A stretch of DNA of 64,000 nt from a virus, in the IMG/VR virus record IMGVR_UViG_3300021365_000004, positions 1 to 64,000 of that record. The stretch is one strand, 5' to 3'. How positions within the stretch are numbered: the stretch's first letter is position 1; every line of letters begins with the position of its first letter. Below, piece after piece: positions 24,869 to 31,566 of the stretch. The position numbers and the translations under genes were made by a program. A model generated the notes under the pieces. It was given only the letters and a program-made list of their open reading frames with translations, was not told the origin of the DNA and searched no databases.

Positions 24869-26251
24869 TTAACTATCATCCCTTTCATCACGTTTGTTTG
24901 TAATCATGAACTTACGTGCTGGATTTATCATTAAGTTTGCACGTTGCATAAGGTCACGGTTCGCAAGAAACGGTATTGCACCTCTAGTATCTAAACTAAC
25001 TTCTTGCTCATATATAGTGTTTAGAAAGTTTAACTCAAGTTCTACGACTGGTCTGTCTTCAGCTGGTTTTAATAAAGTAACCATTCTCTTTAGTGGTTTC
25101 TTATACTTAACACCTTCCGTTGTCCATGTAACTATCTTACCGTTAACCTTTAAATCTTCTGCATGAAGTGAACAAGCTGAAACTGAATTACCTGTATCTA
25201 ACTTCACTGTCATCTCTTGACCTTCGACTTCAATGGTTTCTAATACACCACACTCTGTTGGTGACTTCTTCCATATGTCTCGGTCTTTATAAATCTTAAG
25301 AACCATCTTAACAATGTCCTCACCGATAACACTAGAGATTCCTTCAGTGCCTGGCGAATGATTTACTTCTAATAAGAATGGTGGTTCAGTCTTTCTGTTT
25401 TTGCTAGGAATAAAGTCGACACCACACCATTGTCCGTTGACGGCTTTGCTAGCTCTTAGACAAACATCCTTTTCCAGTTCTGTCAATGTAACTGATTGTG
25501 CATCTGCACCTTGGGATACATTACTTCTGAAATCATCTGTAATTTTGTTTCGTCTCATTGCACCAACGATTTCTCTGTTGACAATGACAACACGTACATC
25601 GTAATCTGATTCGATATACTCTTGTAATAGAATATCACAGTAGGGGTCAATCTTATAAATCAAGCTGACCTGTGATTGTAATGAACGTTCTGTTTCGATT
25701 AATAGAACACCCACACCTTTAGAACCCTGTAATGTTTTAAGTATCATCGGGAAGTTATTATCTAATGCTTCGTGAGCTCTATCTACAGTCTCGGGTTCAT
25801 CGTTTGGAATCAATACGGTACGTGGTTGGTTTAGACCTATCTCTTGCAGTCTCAGATACGTTCTAAACTTGTCTGAACAAACTTCGATACATTCCCTAGG
25901 GTTACACGTTGCAATGCCGTAGCGTTCAATCTGAGAGATTAAATCAAGGTAGGAATCTTTAGTGTTTACTGCACCACGAATCATAACTAATGTGTCTGCA
26001 TCAATCTCGAATCCTTTCTCATCGTCTGCATTGTGAATAGTAATCTTACCACTATCCTCATCACGTTCTAAGTATGCACCATTGATACGCACGTTGTAAA
26101 CATCCATACCCATCTTCTCTGCAACCCCAACTATCTTACCACTGGTAGATTTCTTTGATTGTTTCTTGGGACGTTCTGCAAGAACGACAAGGCGATAGGG
26201 GTCGGACTTCTTGATGTCTTCTTCGACTATCAGCTCATTAAATGATTTCAT
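24869..26251 (-). CDS. RimK-like ATP-grasp ligase fused to RimB-like protease
   Basis: 460 residues from M-K-S-F-N-E-L-I-V-E-E (starts at 26263 and 26293 are possible). Residues ~85-320 are an ATP-grasp ligase like RimK, which adds glutamates to ribosomal protein bS6: a D-K-F-R-T-Y-L-R-L preface, K-T-L-Q-G-S-K-G-V-G-V glycine loop, L-L-Q-E-Y-I-E, and E-V-N-H-S-P-G metal ligands. Residues ~334-455 match RimB-type retropepsin-like proteases (K-L-D-T-G-N-S-V-S-A-C, R-x(n)-L-A-N-R-D-L-M). Two usually separate enzymes acting on bS6 are joined. The N-terminal peptide resembles T4 capsid-targeting sequences. Other ATP-grasp substrates are possible. Confidence 0.85.
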   Translation of the reverse strand: MKSFNELIVEEDIKKSDPYRLVVLAERPKKQSKKSTSGKIVGVAEKMGMDVYNVRINGAYLERDEDSGKITIHNADDEKGFEIDADTLVMIRGAVNTKDSYLDLISQIERYGIATCNPRECIEVCSDKFRTYLRLQEIGLNQPRTVLIPNDEPETVDRAHEALDNNFPMILKTLQGSKGVGVLLIETERSLQSQVSLIYKIDPYCDILLQEYIESDYDVRVVIVNREIVGAMRRNKITDDFRSNVSQGADAQSVTLTELEKDVCLRASKAVNGQWCGVDFIPSKNRKTEPPFLLEVNHSPGTEGISSVIGEDIVKMVLKIYKDRDIWKKSPTECGVLETIEVEGQEMTVKLDTGNSVSACSLHAEDLKVNGKIVTWTTEGVKYKKPLKRMVTLLKPAEDRPVVELELNFLNTIYEQEVSLDTRGAIPFLANRDLMQRANLMINPARKFMITNKRDERDDS

Positions 26252-26591
26252 CTTTGTTGCCATTCCTATGCAATTCCACAAAGTGTTCAGCATCTACTAA
26301 CACTAAGGGTTTATGTCTGTTTCTTTTTATGACCACAAGTGGTTCATACCCTTTACAATTCTCTGAAGCTTGCTCGTATGCTTTCCATACGTTGACTGTT
26401 TCTTGGTTTTTACATTCAATGGAATAGGGGAACTTCTCTCGGGACTCACGTCCCATTATAATATCTTCCCCTTGTGAACCCATGGGTCTAGACTCTAAGT
26501 CTTCTTCGTGAAGGTTAAGAGTGTCCACCATAAGTTGAGCAAACCATTGTTGTAGTTTACGACCTTTAGCTTTTGCTGACGATGTCTTCAT
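26238..26591 (-). CDS. PD-(D/E)XK nuclease, Holliday-junction resolvase-like
   Basis: 117 residues. The pattern G-R-K-L-Q-Q-W-F-A-Q-L-M (helix), R-P-M-G-S-Q-G-E-D-I-I-M (D of the core) and Y-S-I-E-C-K-N-Q-E (E-x-K) followed by W-K-A-Y-E-Q-A forms an endonuclease-like core as in archaeal-type resolvases and VRR-NUC relatives. The role is probably DNA junction or branch cleavage. It overlaps the HesB gene by 26 bp. Confidence 0.75.
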   Translation of the reverse strand: MKTSSAKAKGRKLQQWFAQLMVDTLNLHEEDLESRPMGSQGEDIIMGRESREKFPYSIECKNQETVNVWKAYEQASENCKGYEPLVVIKRNRHKPLVLVDAEHFVELHRNGNKDEII

Positions 26592-26892
26592 TAAATGTAA
26601 TACTCACTCCACATCCACACGATGCTATTTCATTTGGATTCTGAAACGTAAATGTTTCATTCAATCCTTGTTTCTCATAATCCAATGTCATTCCTTTTAG
26701 AAAGGGTTGACTCATTGTATCTATTAAAAATTTAAACTTACCGTAATCTATTTCTAGGTCACCGTCTTTATATTCGTCTCTGATAAAAACATATTCATAG
26801 CCACTGCAACCACCACCAGTAACACCCATTCTAACTGAGTCCACTTTCTTCTCTATAAGCTTTGCAATTGCAATGTCTGTGACTTCTATCAT
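26566..26892 (-). CDS. HesB/IscA/ErpA-type iron-sulfur carrier
   Basis: 108 residues, full length. The A-type carrier cysteines are present: G-G-G-C-S-G-Y-E-Y near residue 29 and A-S-C-G-C-G-V-S near 92. It transfers Fe-S clusters to apoproteins; likely clients here include the phage radical SAM protein. Such genes occur in marine cyano- and pelagiphages. TATAAATA lies 6 nt before the start, giving a predicted leaderless late message. Confidence 0.9.
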   Translation of the reverse strand: MIEVTDIAIAKLIEKKVDSVRMGVTGGGCSGYEYVFIRDEYKDGDLEIDYGKFKFLIDTMSQPFLKGMTLDYEKQGLNETFTFQNPNEIASCGCGVSITFNEDIVSKS

Positions 26893-26898
26893 AAGAAG

Positions 26899-26906
26899 TA
26901 TTTATA
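26899..26906 (-). promoter_or_regulatory. Late promoter TATAAATA abutting HesB start
   Basis: Exact octamer, 6 nt before ATG, within a 16-bp inverted repeat (GAAGTAT..ATACTTC, 26894-26909) that also spans the stop of the carbamoyltransferase C-terminal gene. Confidence 0.65.
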
Positions 26907-27546
26907 CTTCTGACTCCCACACACCATCCTGTTCTGTGTCATTTTTTAAATCTTTTGATTTCTTAGGTCGAATCAATTCGTATGGAATACCATCTGGCTG
27001 GTCTTCGGGTACGTAAAGGAATCCAATGTCGGAACGGTTACACGTATCGATTGCATCAAAGATTGTTTCTACTAAAGATTCTCCACCTAAATTAAATGAT
27101 GTATTAAATACAATGGGGGTGCCATTCTTTTCACCCAAGGCTTTAATTAAATTGTAATAATTTTTATTCTGCTCTTGAGTAACCGTTTGGATTCTACATG
27201 TACCATCTGCATGAACGATAGCAGGAATCTCTTCGTATGCTTTCTTCTTACATTGAATTGCAAATGACATATAAGGTGACTCTTCTAACTGCAACATCTC
27301 AAAATATTCATGTGCATGTTCTTTTAATACAGTACCAGCAAACGGTCTATAATATTCTCTCTTCTTAATTGTATTAACAATTTGTTTTGCATCGGGATTA
27401 GTAGGGTCAAATAAAATACTACGGTTACCTAATGCACGTGGGCCCCATTCAGAACTACCTTGGAACATTGCAACAACTTGTTTTTCTTCAACCAATAATC
27501 TGACTGCTTCGTCTTGGTCTCTAATGATTTCTAATATTCTACTCAC
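26902..27546 (-). CDS. Carbamoyltransferase C-terminal domain subunit (GTG start)
   Basis: 214 residues matching the C-terminal domain of NodU/TobZ carbamoyltransferases: M-F-Q-G-S-S-E-W-G-P-R-A-L-G-N-R-S-I-L near residue 29, K-K-R-E-Y-Y-R-P-F-A near 61, V-H-A-D-G-T-C-R near 111 and N-T-S-F-N-L-G-G-E near 148. The GTG start overlaps the stop of the N-terminal gene by 8 bp in a different frame. In most bacteria both domains are one chain of about 550-600 residues. Here they would associate as two subunits. Confidence 0.82.
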   Translation of the reverse strand: MSRILEIIRDQDEAVRLLVEEKQVVAMFQGSSEWGPRALGNRSILFDPTNPDAKQIVNTIKKREYYRPFAGTVLKEHAHEYFEMLQLEESPYMSFAIQCKKKAYEEIPAIVHADGTCRIQTVTQEQNKNYYNLIKALGEKNGTPIVFNTSFNLGGESLVETIFDAIDTCNRSDIGFLYVPEDQPDGIPYELIRPKKSKDLKNDTEQDGVWESEV

Positions 27547-28762
27547 TGTCTGTTTCCTCTGTTGTTACTTCTTCTGTTACTGGTTCGAAGTATTCGTTTT
27601 CTAAATGATAATGCAACCAAAATGCAGCTCCAACTGCAGTACCACCATCGTGGGGTACAGGGTCAACGAATATATTTAATTCGGGAAACTCTTGTAGGTA
27701 TCTGTAATTGTTTGTACAGTTTAATGAGAAGCCACCACTGAGAACTAAGTTCTTACAGTCGGGATTTAATTCTATTGCACGTCTGATAACACTACATGCA
27801 TTATTAAATGATTCCTCTTCACACATCTGTGCAACGATATGTCTATCAAATCTATCGGGTCTGTCTTCGTACAGTCTTCCGTATGATGCCATACCCATGA
27901 CCTTACCCGCTGCACGTCCATGAATGTCTGCACCGAAGGCATAACTCATGTTACTGAAGTTCATACCGCTAGAAGGGAAGCTAGTGAACGTGAGAGGTAG
28001 TCCATCTATCTCTGTCTCCAAGTCTGTCAGACAATGAGCTGAGTCATAGTACATGTTAGGAAAGTATTGAGATGCAAGGTCACCTAACATACGGTGATTA
28101 GACATCTTCTTCCACTGGGGAACAATAGTCTTAGTGTCAAAGTCACACTTCCAAATGGATTCAATCTCTTGATAGTTCGGATGTGTCTCATGATAGCACT
28201 TAGCACCACCACCGTCCCATGCAATTGCTATTGCATTCTCACCCTTTTCAAAGAAAGGACTGAGATAATAACCACTGTATGCATGATACATGTGATGTTC
28301 TGTGTCAAAGTGATACTGGTCTACGTCAAAGAACTGTTTACACATCTCATCATGAATGGTTTCATCCATTTCTTCGTGCCAGTCTTCTTTAAGTCCCACT
28401 TTGGGATAGGCTTTAATTAATTCTTGGATTCTTGCTTCGGTTAATTGTTCCTTTGCAAGTGCATCTGCAAACTCTATTGCAATGAGACGATTATCCATGA
28501 GATAATCTTTATCCATTTCGAGTTTCATGTCACGTCTATCGAAAGATGCGAAGACTAACTCACCCTGTACGTTACCTTCCTCATCCACCAATGAATCTGC
28601 AAGACCTTTAGAGTCGATTACATGTAAGTGAGGTGCATCTAAAGTCGGTGAATAATACTTTTCACGTCTTTCTCTTTCTTCTTCGAAGAGTTCTACTACC
28701 TCTCCATCTTCCATGATACATAAACTGGTATCATGGCTGGAATTAATTCCAATTATTCTCAT
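27539..28762 (-). CDS. Carbamoyltransferase N-terminal domain (NodU/TobZ type)
   Basis: 407 residues. It opens with I-I-G-I-N-S-S-H-D-T-S and has E-E-E-R near residue 28, H-H-M-Y-H-A-Y-S-G-Y near 155, A-W-D-G-G-G near 180, G-K-V-M-G-M-A-S-Y-G near 285 and N-L-V-L-S-G-G-F-S-L-N-C near 343, the ASKHA/Kae1-like core that binds iron, ATP and carbamoyl adenylate. It ends with an acidic Glu/Thr tail and stops just before the partner gene. Phages carry these genes possibly for modifying nucleotides or surface sugars. SD AAAGGA lies 9 bases before ATG. Confidence 0.88.
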   Translation of the reverse strand: MRIIGINSSHDTSLCIMEDGEVVELFEEERERREKYYSPTLDAPHLHVIDSKGLADSLVDEEGNVQGELVFASFDRRDMKLEMDKDYLMDNRLIAIEFADALAKEQLTEARIQELIKAYPKVGLKEDWHEEMDETIHDEMCKQFFDVDQYHFDTEHHMYHAYSGYYLSPFFEKGENAIAIAWDGGGAKCYHETHPNYQEIESIWKCDFDTKTIVPQWKKMSNHRMLGDLASQYFPNMYYDSAHCLTDLETEIDGLPLTFTSFPSSGMNFSNMSYAFGADIHGRAAGKVMGMASYGRLYEDRPDRFDRHIVAQMCEEESFNNACSVIRRAIELNPDCKNLVLSGGFSLNCTNNYRYLQEFPELNIFVDPVPHDGGTAVGAAFWLHYHLENEYFEPVTEEVTTEETDSE

Positions 28763-28778
28763 AATATATCCTTTGTTG

Positions 28779-28958
28779 TTACTCTACAGTGTCTTCATTG
28801 CCACGGTAGAAAGTTATTATAGCCTTTGGGTCGACAAATTTGTCGTGAATGAGTTGGCTCACCATCTCTTCACGTCCACTTCTTTGTCCACTACGGAACA
28901 CAAAGTAAACGAGTGCAGATATAAACCCGATATGTATTAATATTAATTCAGTACTCAT
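28779..28958 (-). CDS. Small membrane protein (59 aa)
   Basis: 59 residues too short for a 60-residue cutoff. It begins M-S-T-E-L-I-L-I-H-I-G-F-I-S-A-L-V-Y-F-V-F (one membrane segment), then a basic and polar tail. A late-like ACTAAATA lies 5 nt before ATG. It ends 16 bp before the carbamoyltransferase start. Confidence 0.6.
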   Translation of the reverse strand: MSTELILIHIGFISALVYFVFRSGQRSGREEMVSQLIHDKFVDPKAIITFYRGNEDTVE

Positions 28959-28962
28959 GGTT

Positions 28963-29097
28963 TTATTTAGTTCTCCTGTAAGATAGGTATTTTTTCAGTT
29001 GATAATGGACGAATATAAAGAGTGTAAACCATAATCCTAGGGTTACACAGAATGCAAACACGTAAAAAGGTAGAAAAAGAATATCAAAGAAACTCAT
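28963..29097 (-). CDS. Tiny membrane peptide (44 aa)
   Basis: 44 residues: M-S-F-F-D-I-L-F-L-P-F-Y-V-F-A-F-C then a Trp-containing hydrophobic stretch and a basic tail (L-K-K-Y-L-S-Y-R-R-T-K). AAAAGGA lies upstream. The start overlaps the preceding small gene by 14 bp. A holin or host-membrane effector is possible; function is unknown. Confidence 0.55.
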   Translation of the reverse strand: MSFFDILFLPFYVFAFCVTLGLWFTLFIFVHYQLKKYLSYRRTK

Positions 29098-29251
29098 TTT
29101 CAATAAATCCTTTTATTTGTGGTAGGTTATACCATGTGGAAGAGTACAATCGAACCGAATTCGGTGTCTCTACGATGAAACGTGGTACACCAGCGGGACT
29201 TCTGTCTTTAAATATTCTACATCCTAGGTACGACACTAAAAATAATCTCAT
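29084..29251 (-). CDS. Small hypothetical protein (55 aa)
   Basis: 55 residues (M-R-L-F-L-V-S-Y-L-G-C-R-I-F, later V-P-R-F-I-V-E-T, L-P-Q-I-K-G-F-I-E). A strong AGGGAG site lies 9 bases upstream. It may be cytoplasmic. Unrecognised. Confidence 0.55.
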   Translation of the reverse strand: MRLFLVSYLGCRIFKDRSPAGVPRFIVETPNSVRLYSSTWYNLPQIKGFIENEFL

Positions 29252-29257
29252 AAGTTA

Positions 29258-29545
29258 CTATCTCCCTATGTGTTTGACCTCATTCCGAGGTATTACTTGA
29301 TACGCACCCTTATTATAAGACGGTGCAATGGTATACTCGGACGAGATACGTTGACGTTCTTCTTTACTTAGGGTATTTGATGTCTTAGGGGAATCACAAG
29401 GTGACGCCGACGGATAGTATACACTCTCACGCACGTAAGGAGCTACCGTTTTCACACTCACATTCCAATTATAATCCTTAGCGGTCTTAGTACGAGTCTT
29501 CCATGCATTGGTTTTACGTTTCTTACCACTAAAAGAGTGTGTCAT
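29258..29545 (-). CDS. Conserved small basic phage protein
   Basis: 95 residues from M-T-H-S-F-S-G-K-K-R-K-T (the frame extends to 29626 but would overlap the lipoprotein gene). The start and the end Y-N-K-G-A-Y-Q-V-I-P-R-N-E-V-K-H-I-G-R match, from memory, a small protein found in marine T4-like phages. It is basic, Tyr- and Ser-rich, with no membrane segment. Confidence 0.7.
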   Translation of the reverse strand: MTHSFSGKKRKTNAWKTRTKTAKDYNWNVSVKTVAPYVRESVYYPSASPCDSPKTSNTLSKEERQRISSEYTIAPSYNKGAYQVIPRNEVKHIGR

Positions 29546-29556
29546 TGAACCATGCC

Positions 29557-29772
29557 TCATGATATATGACACGTAGGACATATACACATCAAATATTGTT
29601 CGAATGTATCCAACTCTAATAACCACTCACAGGCTTCGTATCGTTCTAATCGTTCCTCTAAGGGTGTACGGTAGGGGTCATTGATGATTTCTTCTATTTC
29701 AATTGCTTTATCCAATGTACTGCAAGAGGTCATAGTGAATACTGATAGTATCGTAATTAAATATTTTTTCAT
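29557..29772 (-). CDS. Small lipoprotein-like protein
   Basis: 71 residues. The N-terminus M-K-K-Y-L-I-T-I-L-S-V-F-T-M-T-S-C is a signal with Cys at 17, a loose lipobox (M-T-S-C). The mature part is acidic and ends with C-I-C-P-T-C. ATG is 6 nt downstream of a TATAAT hexamer, so a leaderless mRNA is predicted. A lysis or exclusion role is possible. Confidence 0.6.
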   Translation of the reverse strand: MKKYLITILSVFTMTSCSTLDKAIEIEEIINDPYRTPLEERLERYEACEWLLELDTFEQYLMCICPTCHIS

Positions 29773-29778
29773 AAGTCT

Positions 29779-29807
29779 ATTATACCATAAAACTGGGGGG
29801 ATGGGAA
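29779..29807 (-). promoter_or_regulatory. Sigma70-like promoter abutting a start codon
   Basis: Minus strand TTCCCA (weak -35), 17 bp, TATAAT, AGACTT, ATG. The discriminator is identical to that of the exonuclease promoter at 14544. Confidence 0.55.
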
Positions 29808-29886
29808 TACGGTTTCACGCATGTCGTGTAAGTATTTGTGGACTTGGTGATGTTCGATTCCCTGTCCCTACCCCGAGTGAGTGCAA

Positions 29887-29918
29887 TTAGATGCCTAAGC
29901 ATGACTTAGGTCTCTAAT
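29887..29918 (-). terminator. Hairpin at the end of a small membrane gene
   Basis: CCTAAG-loop-CTTAGG extended outward by ATTAGA/TCTAAT with a two-base mismatch gives a 32-nt stem-loop overlapping the stop of the 77-residue gene. No T-run follows, so termination or RNA protection is only likely. Confidence 0.45.
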
Positions 29919-30147
29919 TAGATGCAACACCCCTATTATAAAAATGTCTACGTATGATATACACACGTGTGTATGCAACACCTGTCATCCATGCAGTAAT
30001 GGTACTACCTATGGTGAGTGTGTCTGTCCATTCGAGTAGGTCAATACAGACATAGAGACCCAATAGATTCAATGGATAGTTAATTAACAAGCCAGTGAAG
30101 ACTGTGGTAAAGGTTTCTTTGTGTATTCTTCGTGATTTAGGACTCAT
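29914..30147 (-). CDS. Conserved small membrane protein (DUF7220-like)
   Basis: 77 residues with two membrane segments. T-T-V-F-T-G-L-L-I-N-Y-P-L-N-L-L-G and T-I-G-S-T-I-T-A-W-M-T-G-V-A-Y-T-R-V-Y with a final R-R-H-F match a small membrane family common in phages (I believe DUF7220). Function is unknown. A 4-bp overlap links it to the upstream gene. Confidence 0.75.
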   Translation of the reverse strand: MSPKSRRIHKETFTTVFTGLLINYPLNLLGLYVCIDLLEWTDTLTIGSTITAWMTGVAYTRVYIIRRHFYNRGVASN

Positions 30148-30404
30148 ACCTTAACCACTCCCTTGTTCTTTTGTATTGCATACTTACTATCTGTAGGTAC
30201 ACGTCTTGTCTCTAAGACCTCTGTCATATAATCTATGAACATTTGACCACCTTTAAATCTAGGGGGTGGGTATAAGTTGTCTTCGTTTGCTATAAAGAAG
30301 ATACACATCTTTGCAACATCTTCGAATGCTACTGCACGTCCATTATATAAGAGTATTCTATCCTTCTCGGATTTACTCCCTTGTATTATTTTGAATTTAC
30401 TCAT
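30144..30404 (-). CDS. Hypothetical small protein
   Basis: 86 residues, basic. I-L-L-Y-N-G-R-A-V-A-F-E-D-V-A-K and Y-P-P-P-R-F-K-G-G are notable. Not recognised. There is no Shine-Dalgarno; the sequence before ATG is a T-run and GGTAAA. Confidence 0.6.
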   Translation of the reverse strand: MSKFKIIQGSKSEKDRILLYNGRAVAFEDVAKMCIFFIANEDNLYPPPRFKGGQMFIDYMTEVLETRRVPTDSKYAIQKNKGVVKV

Positions 30405-30516
30405 AAAAATTTACCAAAAAAAAAATTTACTGTGGTCATATAGAATGCTTCATAGAGCTATAGAGGTAGGGGGTTGAGTTGCTGCCCAGATACCCTAGGA
30501 GTCCCACAGCACTGTT
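30405..30516. other. AT-rich gap with homopolymer run
   Basis: Holds an A-run of about 11 bases flanked by two AAATTTAC copies (plus strand) and no convincing ORF. It may carry a termination signal for the upstream small gene. Confidence 0.4.
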
Positions 30517-30696
30517 CTAAGAGGCTTTCCGTAGTTCGACTACGTGTTGGGCCTCCTCTAACTCTGCACACACTCTGAGCGCCTCTCTGAGACTCACAGG
30601 TTTCTCTGTACGCTTAAGTAACTCATGTGACCCATCTATATTGGTCACCTTCGTATCTATACTGTATACATCTACAGTATTCCATTTCGTTGACAT
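30517..30696 (-). CDS. Small hypothetical early protein (59 aa)
   Basis: 59 residues: M-S-T-K-W-N-T-V-D-V-Y-S, later E-K-P-V-S-L-R-E-A-L-R-V-C-A-E-L-E-E. A GGAG site overlaps the 8 nt between the TATAAT of a perfect promoter and ATG, so the 5' leader is only a base or two and the GGAG is mostly promoter DNA. Unrecognised. Confidence 0.6.
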   Translation of the reverse strand: MSTKWNTVDVYSIDTKVTNIDGSHELLKRTEKPVSLREALRVCAELEEAQHVVELRKAS

Positions 30697-30704
30697 AACT
30701 CTCC

Positions 30705-30733
30705 ATTATAACATATTAGCGTGCTCTTGTCAA
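30705..30733 (-). promoter_or_regulatory. Perfect consensus promoter TTGACA-17-TATAAT
   Basis: Ideal sigma70 elements at ideal spacing on the minus strand, placed just downstream of a strong hairpin. It drives the 59-residue gene. Confidence 0.85.
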
Positions 30734-30735
30734 GG

Positions 30736-30772
30736 CCCCTAGGAAACCCTGCTATAGCAGGGCCTAGAGGGG
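30736..30772 (-). terminator. Nested inverted repeat upstream of an early promoter
   Basis: The inner palindrome CCCTGCTATAGCAGGG (30747-30762) is nested in CCCCTAGG..CCTAGaGGGG arms. It could end transcription from the upstream genes or insulate the promoter. No T-run follows on the minus strand, so a protein-binding or cruciform site is an alternative. Confidence 0.5.
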
Positions 30773-30884
30773 TGGCGCTTCTCATCACCACGCGTGCTTT
30801 CGGTAACAACCCACTGAGACTTAACTCTTAGCAATCCACGGTACAATCCTCAGTTCAACTCCCATGTTTCTATTCTATACACCT
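30773..30884. other. Noncoding stretch
   Basis: Together with the flanking hairpin and promoters this forms about 200 bp without a supported gene between the 59- and 74-residue genes. I see no tRNA or ORF in it. Confidence 0.5.
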
Positions 30885-30913
30885 AGTATACCATCAATGA
30901 AAGGGTTTTGCAA
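30885..30913 (-). promoter_or_regulatory. Weak sigma70-like promoter TTGCAA-17-TATACT
   Basis: Minus strand; lies over the 3' end of the 74-residue gene and would transcribe the hairpin region toward 30517. Confidence 0.4.
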
Positions 30914-31118
30914 CCCCCTTTATGACGATTTCTTCTAGTTCTATGCAGTCTATAATCTCGATACCCAGACGCTCAAGCACCATCGCACACATAGTCTCCC
31001 AACTAGCGTTACAGCTAACAGGGTCACTATCACATGCATACGACATCTCTACGTCATTAAGCTCTATAGAGACAGGTATATTGGATGCTAGATGCACACC
31101 ATTCAGTCCGTTATACAT
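30894..31118 (-). CDS. Hypothetical early protein
   Basis: 74 residues, acidic: I-P-V-S-I-E-L-N-D-V-E-M-S-Y, S-W-E-T-M-C-A-M-V-L-E-R-L-G-I-E, then a short C-terminal strand. The start overlaps by one base the stop of the 32-residue gene. Unrecognised. Confidence 0.6.
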   Translation of the reverse strand: MYNGLNGVHLASNIPVSIELNDVEMSYACDSDPVSCNASWETMCAMVLERLGIEIIDCIELEEIVIKGVAKPFH

Positions 31119-31216
31119 TAGATGATTTCCCCTAGCGTAATAAGAACCAATAGTCCTATAATAGGTTGAATGAAGTCTGCATCAAGCAGTCCGTGTTGTT
31201 TAATAATCTTTATCAT
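31118..31216 (-). CDS. Tiny hydrophobic peptide (32 aa), leaderless
   Basis: 32 residues: M-I-K-I-I-K-Q-H-G-L-L-D-A-D-F then a hydrophobic segment (I-I-G-L-L-V-L-I-T-L-G). The ATG is exactly 6 nt after a perfect TATAAT and its discriminator ATACGT is identical to that at 40829-40834. Its stop overlaps the next ATG. It is short but positional evidence is good. Confidence 0.5.
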   Translation of the reverse strand: MIKIIKQHGLLDADFIQPIIGLLVLITLGEII

Positions 31217-31222
31217 ACGTAT

Positions 31223-31251
31223 ATTATACCAAGATAGCGGGTCATTGTCAA
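31223..31251 (-). promoter_or_regulatory. Perfect consensus promoter TTGACA-17-TATAAT abutting ATG
   Basis: Ideal minus-strand sigma70 promoter, then ATACGT and ATG. It marks the right end of the minus early cluster at a divergent region. Confidence 0.85.
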
Positions 31252-31566
31252 GGCTTCTCGCCGAAGTTCTGCGGATTTCTTTGAGTTCCCGCAAGAAAGT
31301 GTAGTTGCTCAGAAGAATTTACTGCAAGAAAGTGTAGTTTCCCTAGCGAAATCAATGCGCCAGCCTTGCTATTACGGGCTTTCTGTGATATACTCTGAGC
31401 CCCTCTGACCCCTCTGAGGTGCCTTGACCCCCAACTAAATATGTGATTAAGGTCTCCGAACACAAGCACCGAAACCCACTTTATTCCACTTTCTCACACT
31501 CCAACTAAATACCATTATTATTACACACTTTGACACACTATACCACACATTATATTAGAGTCCACC
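31252..31566. repeat. Divergent noncoding region with direct repeats
   Basis: About 315 bp between divergent genes with no supported ORF. It has a 16-bp exact direct repeat (31291-31306 and 31324-31339, period 33), a tandem 9-bp repeat CCCCTCTGA (31400-31417), and two (C/T)CCAACTAAATA copies near 31431 and 31500. A TTGACA at 31530 with AT-rich DNA 15-17 bp later may be the plus-strand promoter for the gene at 31567. A regulator or initiator binding region is plausible. Confidence 0.5.

Noticed and set aside
27535-27550. Programmed frameshift joining the carbamoyltransferase domains
   Set aside because: No slippery heptamer precedes the stop; GTG-coupled reinitiation is simpler.
28713-28940. 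75-residue plus-strand ORF with a hydrophobic N-terminus
   Set aside because: It is antisense to the carbamoyltransferase start and to a coupled 59-residue minus gene.
29796-29876. Possible tRNA (GTTCGATTCCC T-loop-like string)
   Set aside because: The T stem and acceptor do not pair properly (two central mismatches), and no anticodon arm fits; only the T-loop string is tRNA-like.
31248-31469. 73-residue minus-strand ORF in the divergent region
   Set aside because: It runs through the repeats and the -35 promoter region and has low-quality composition with no ribosome site; better explained as noncoding.
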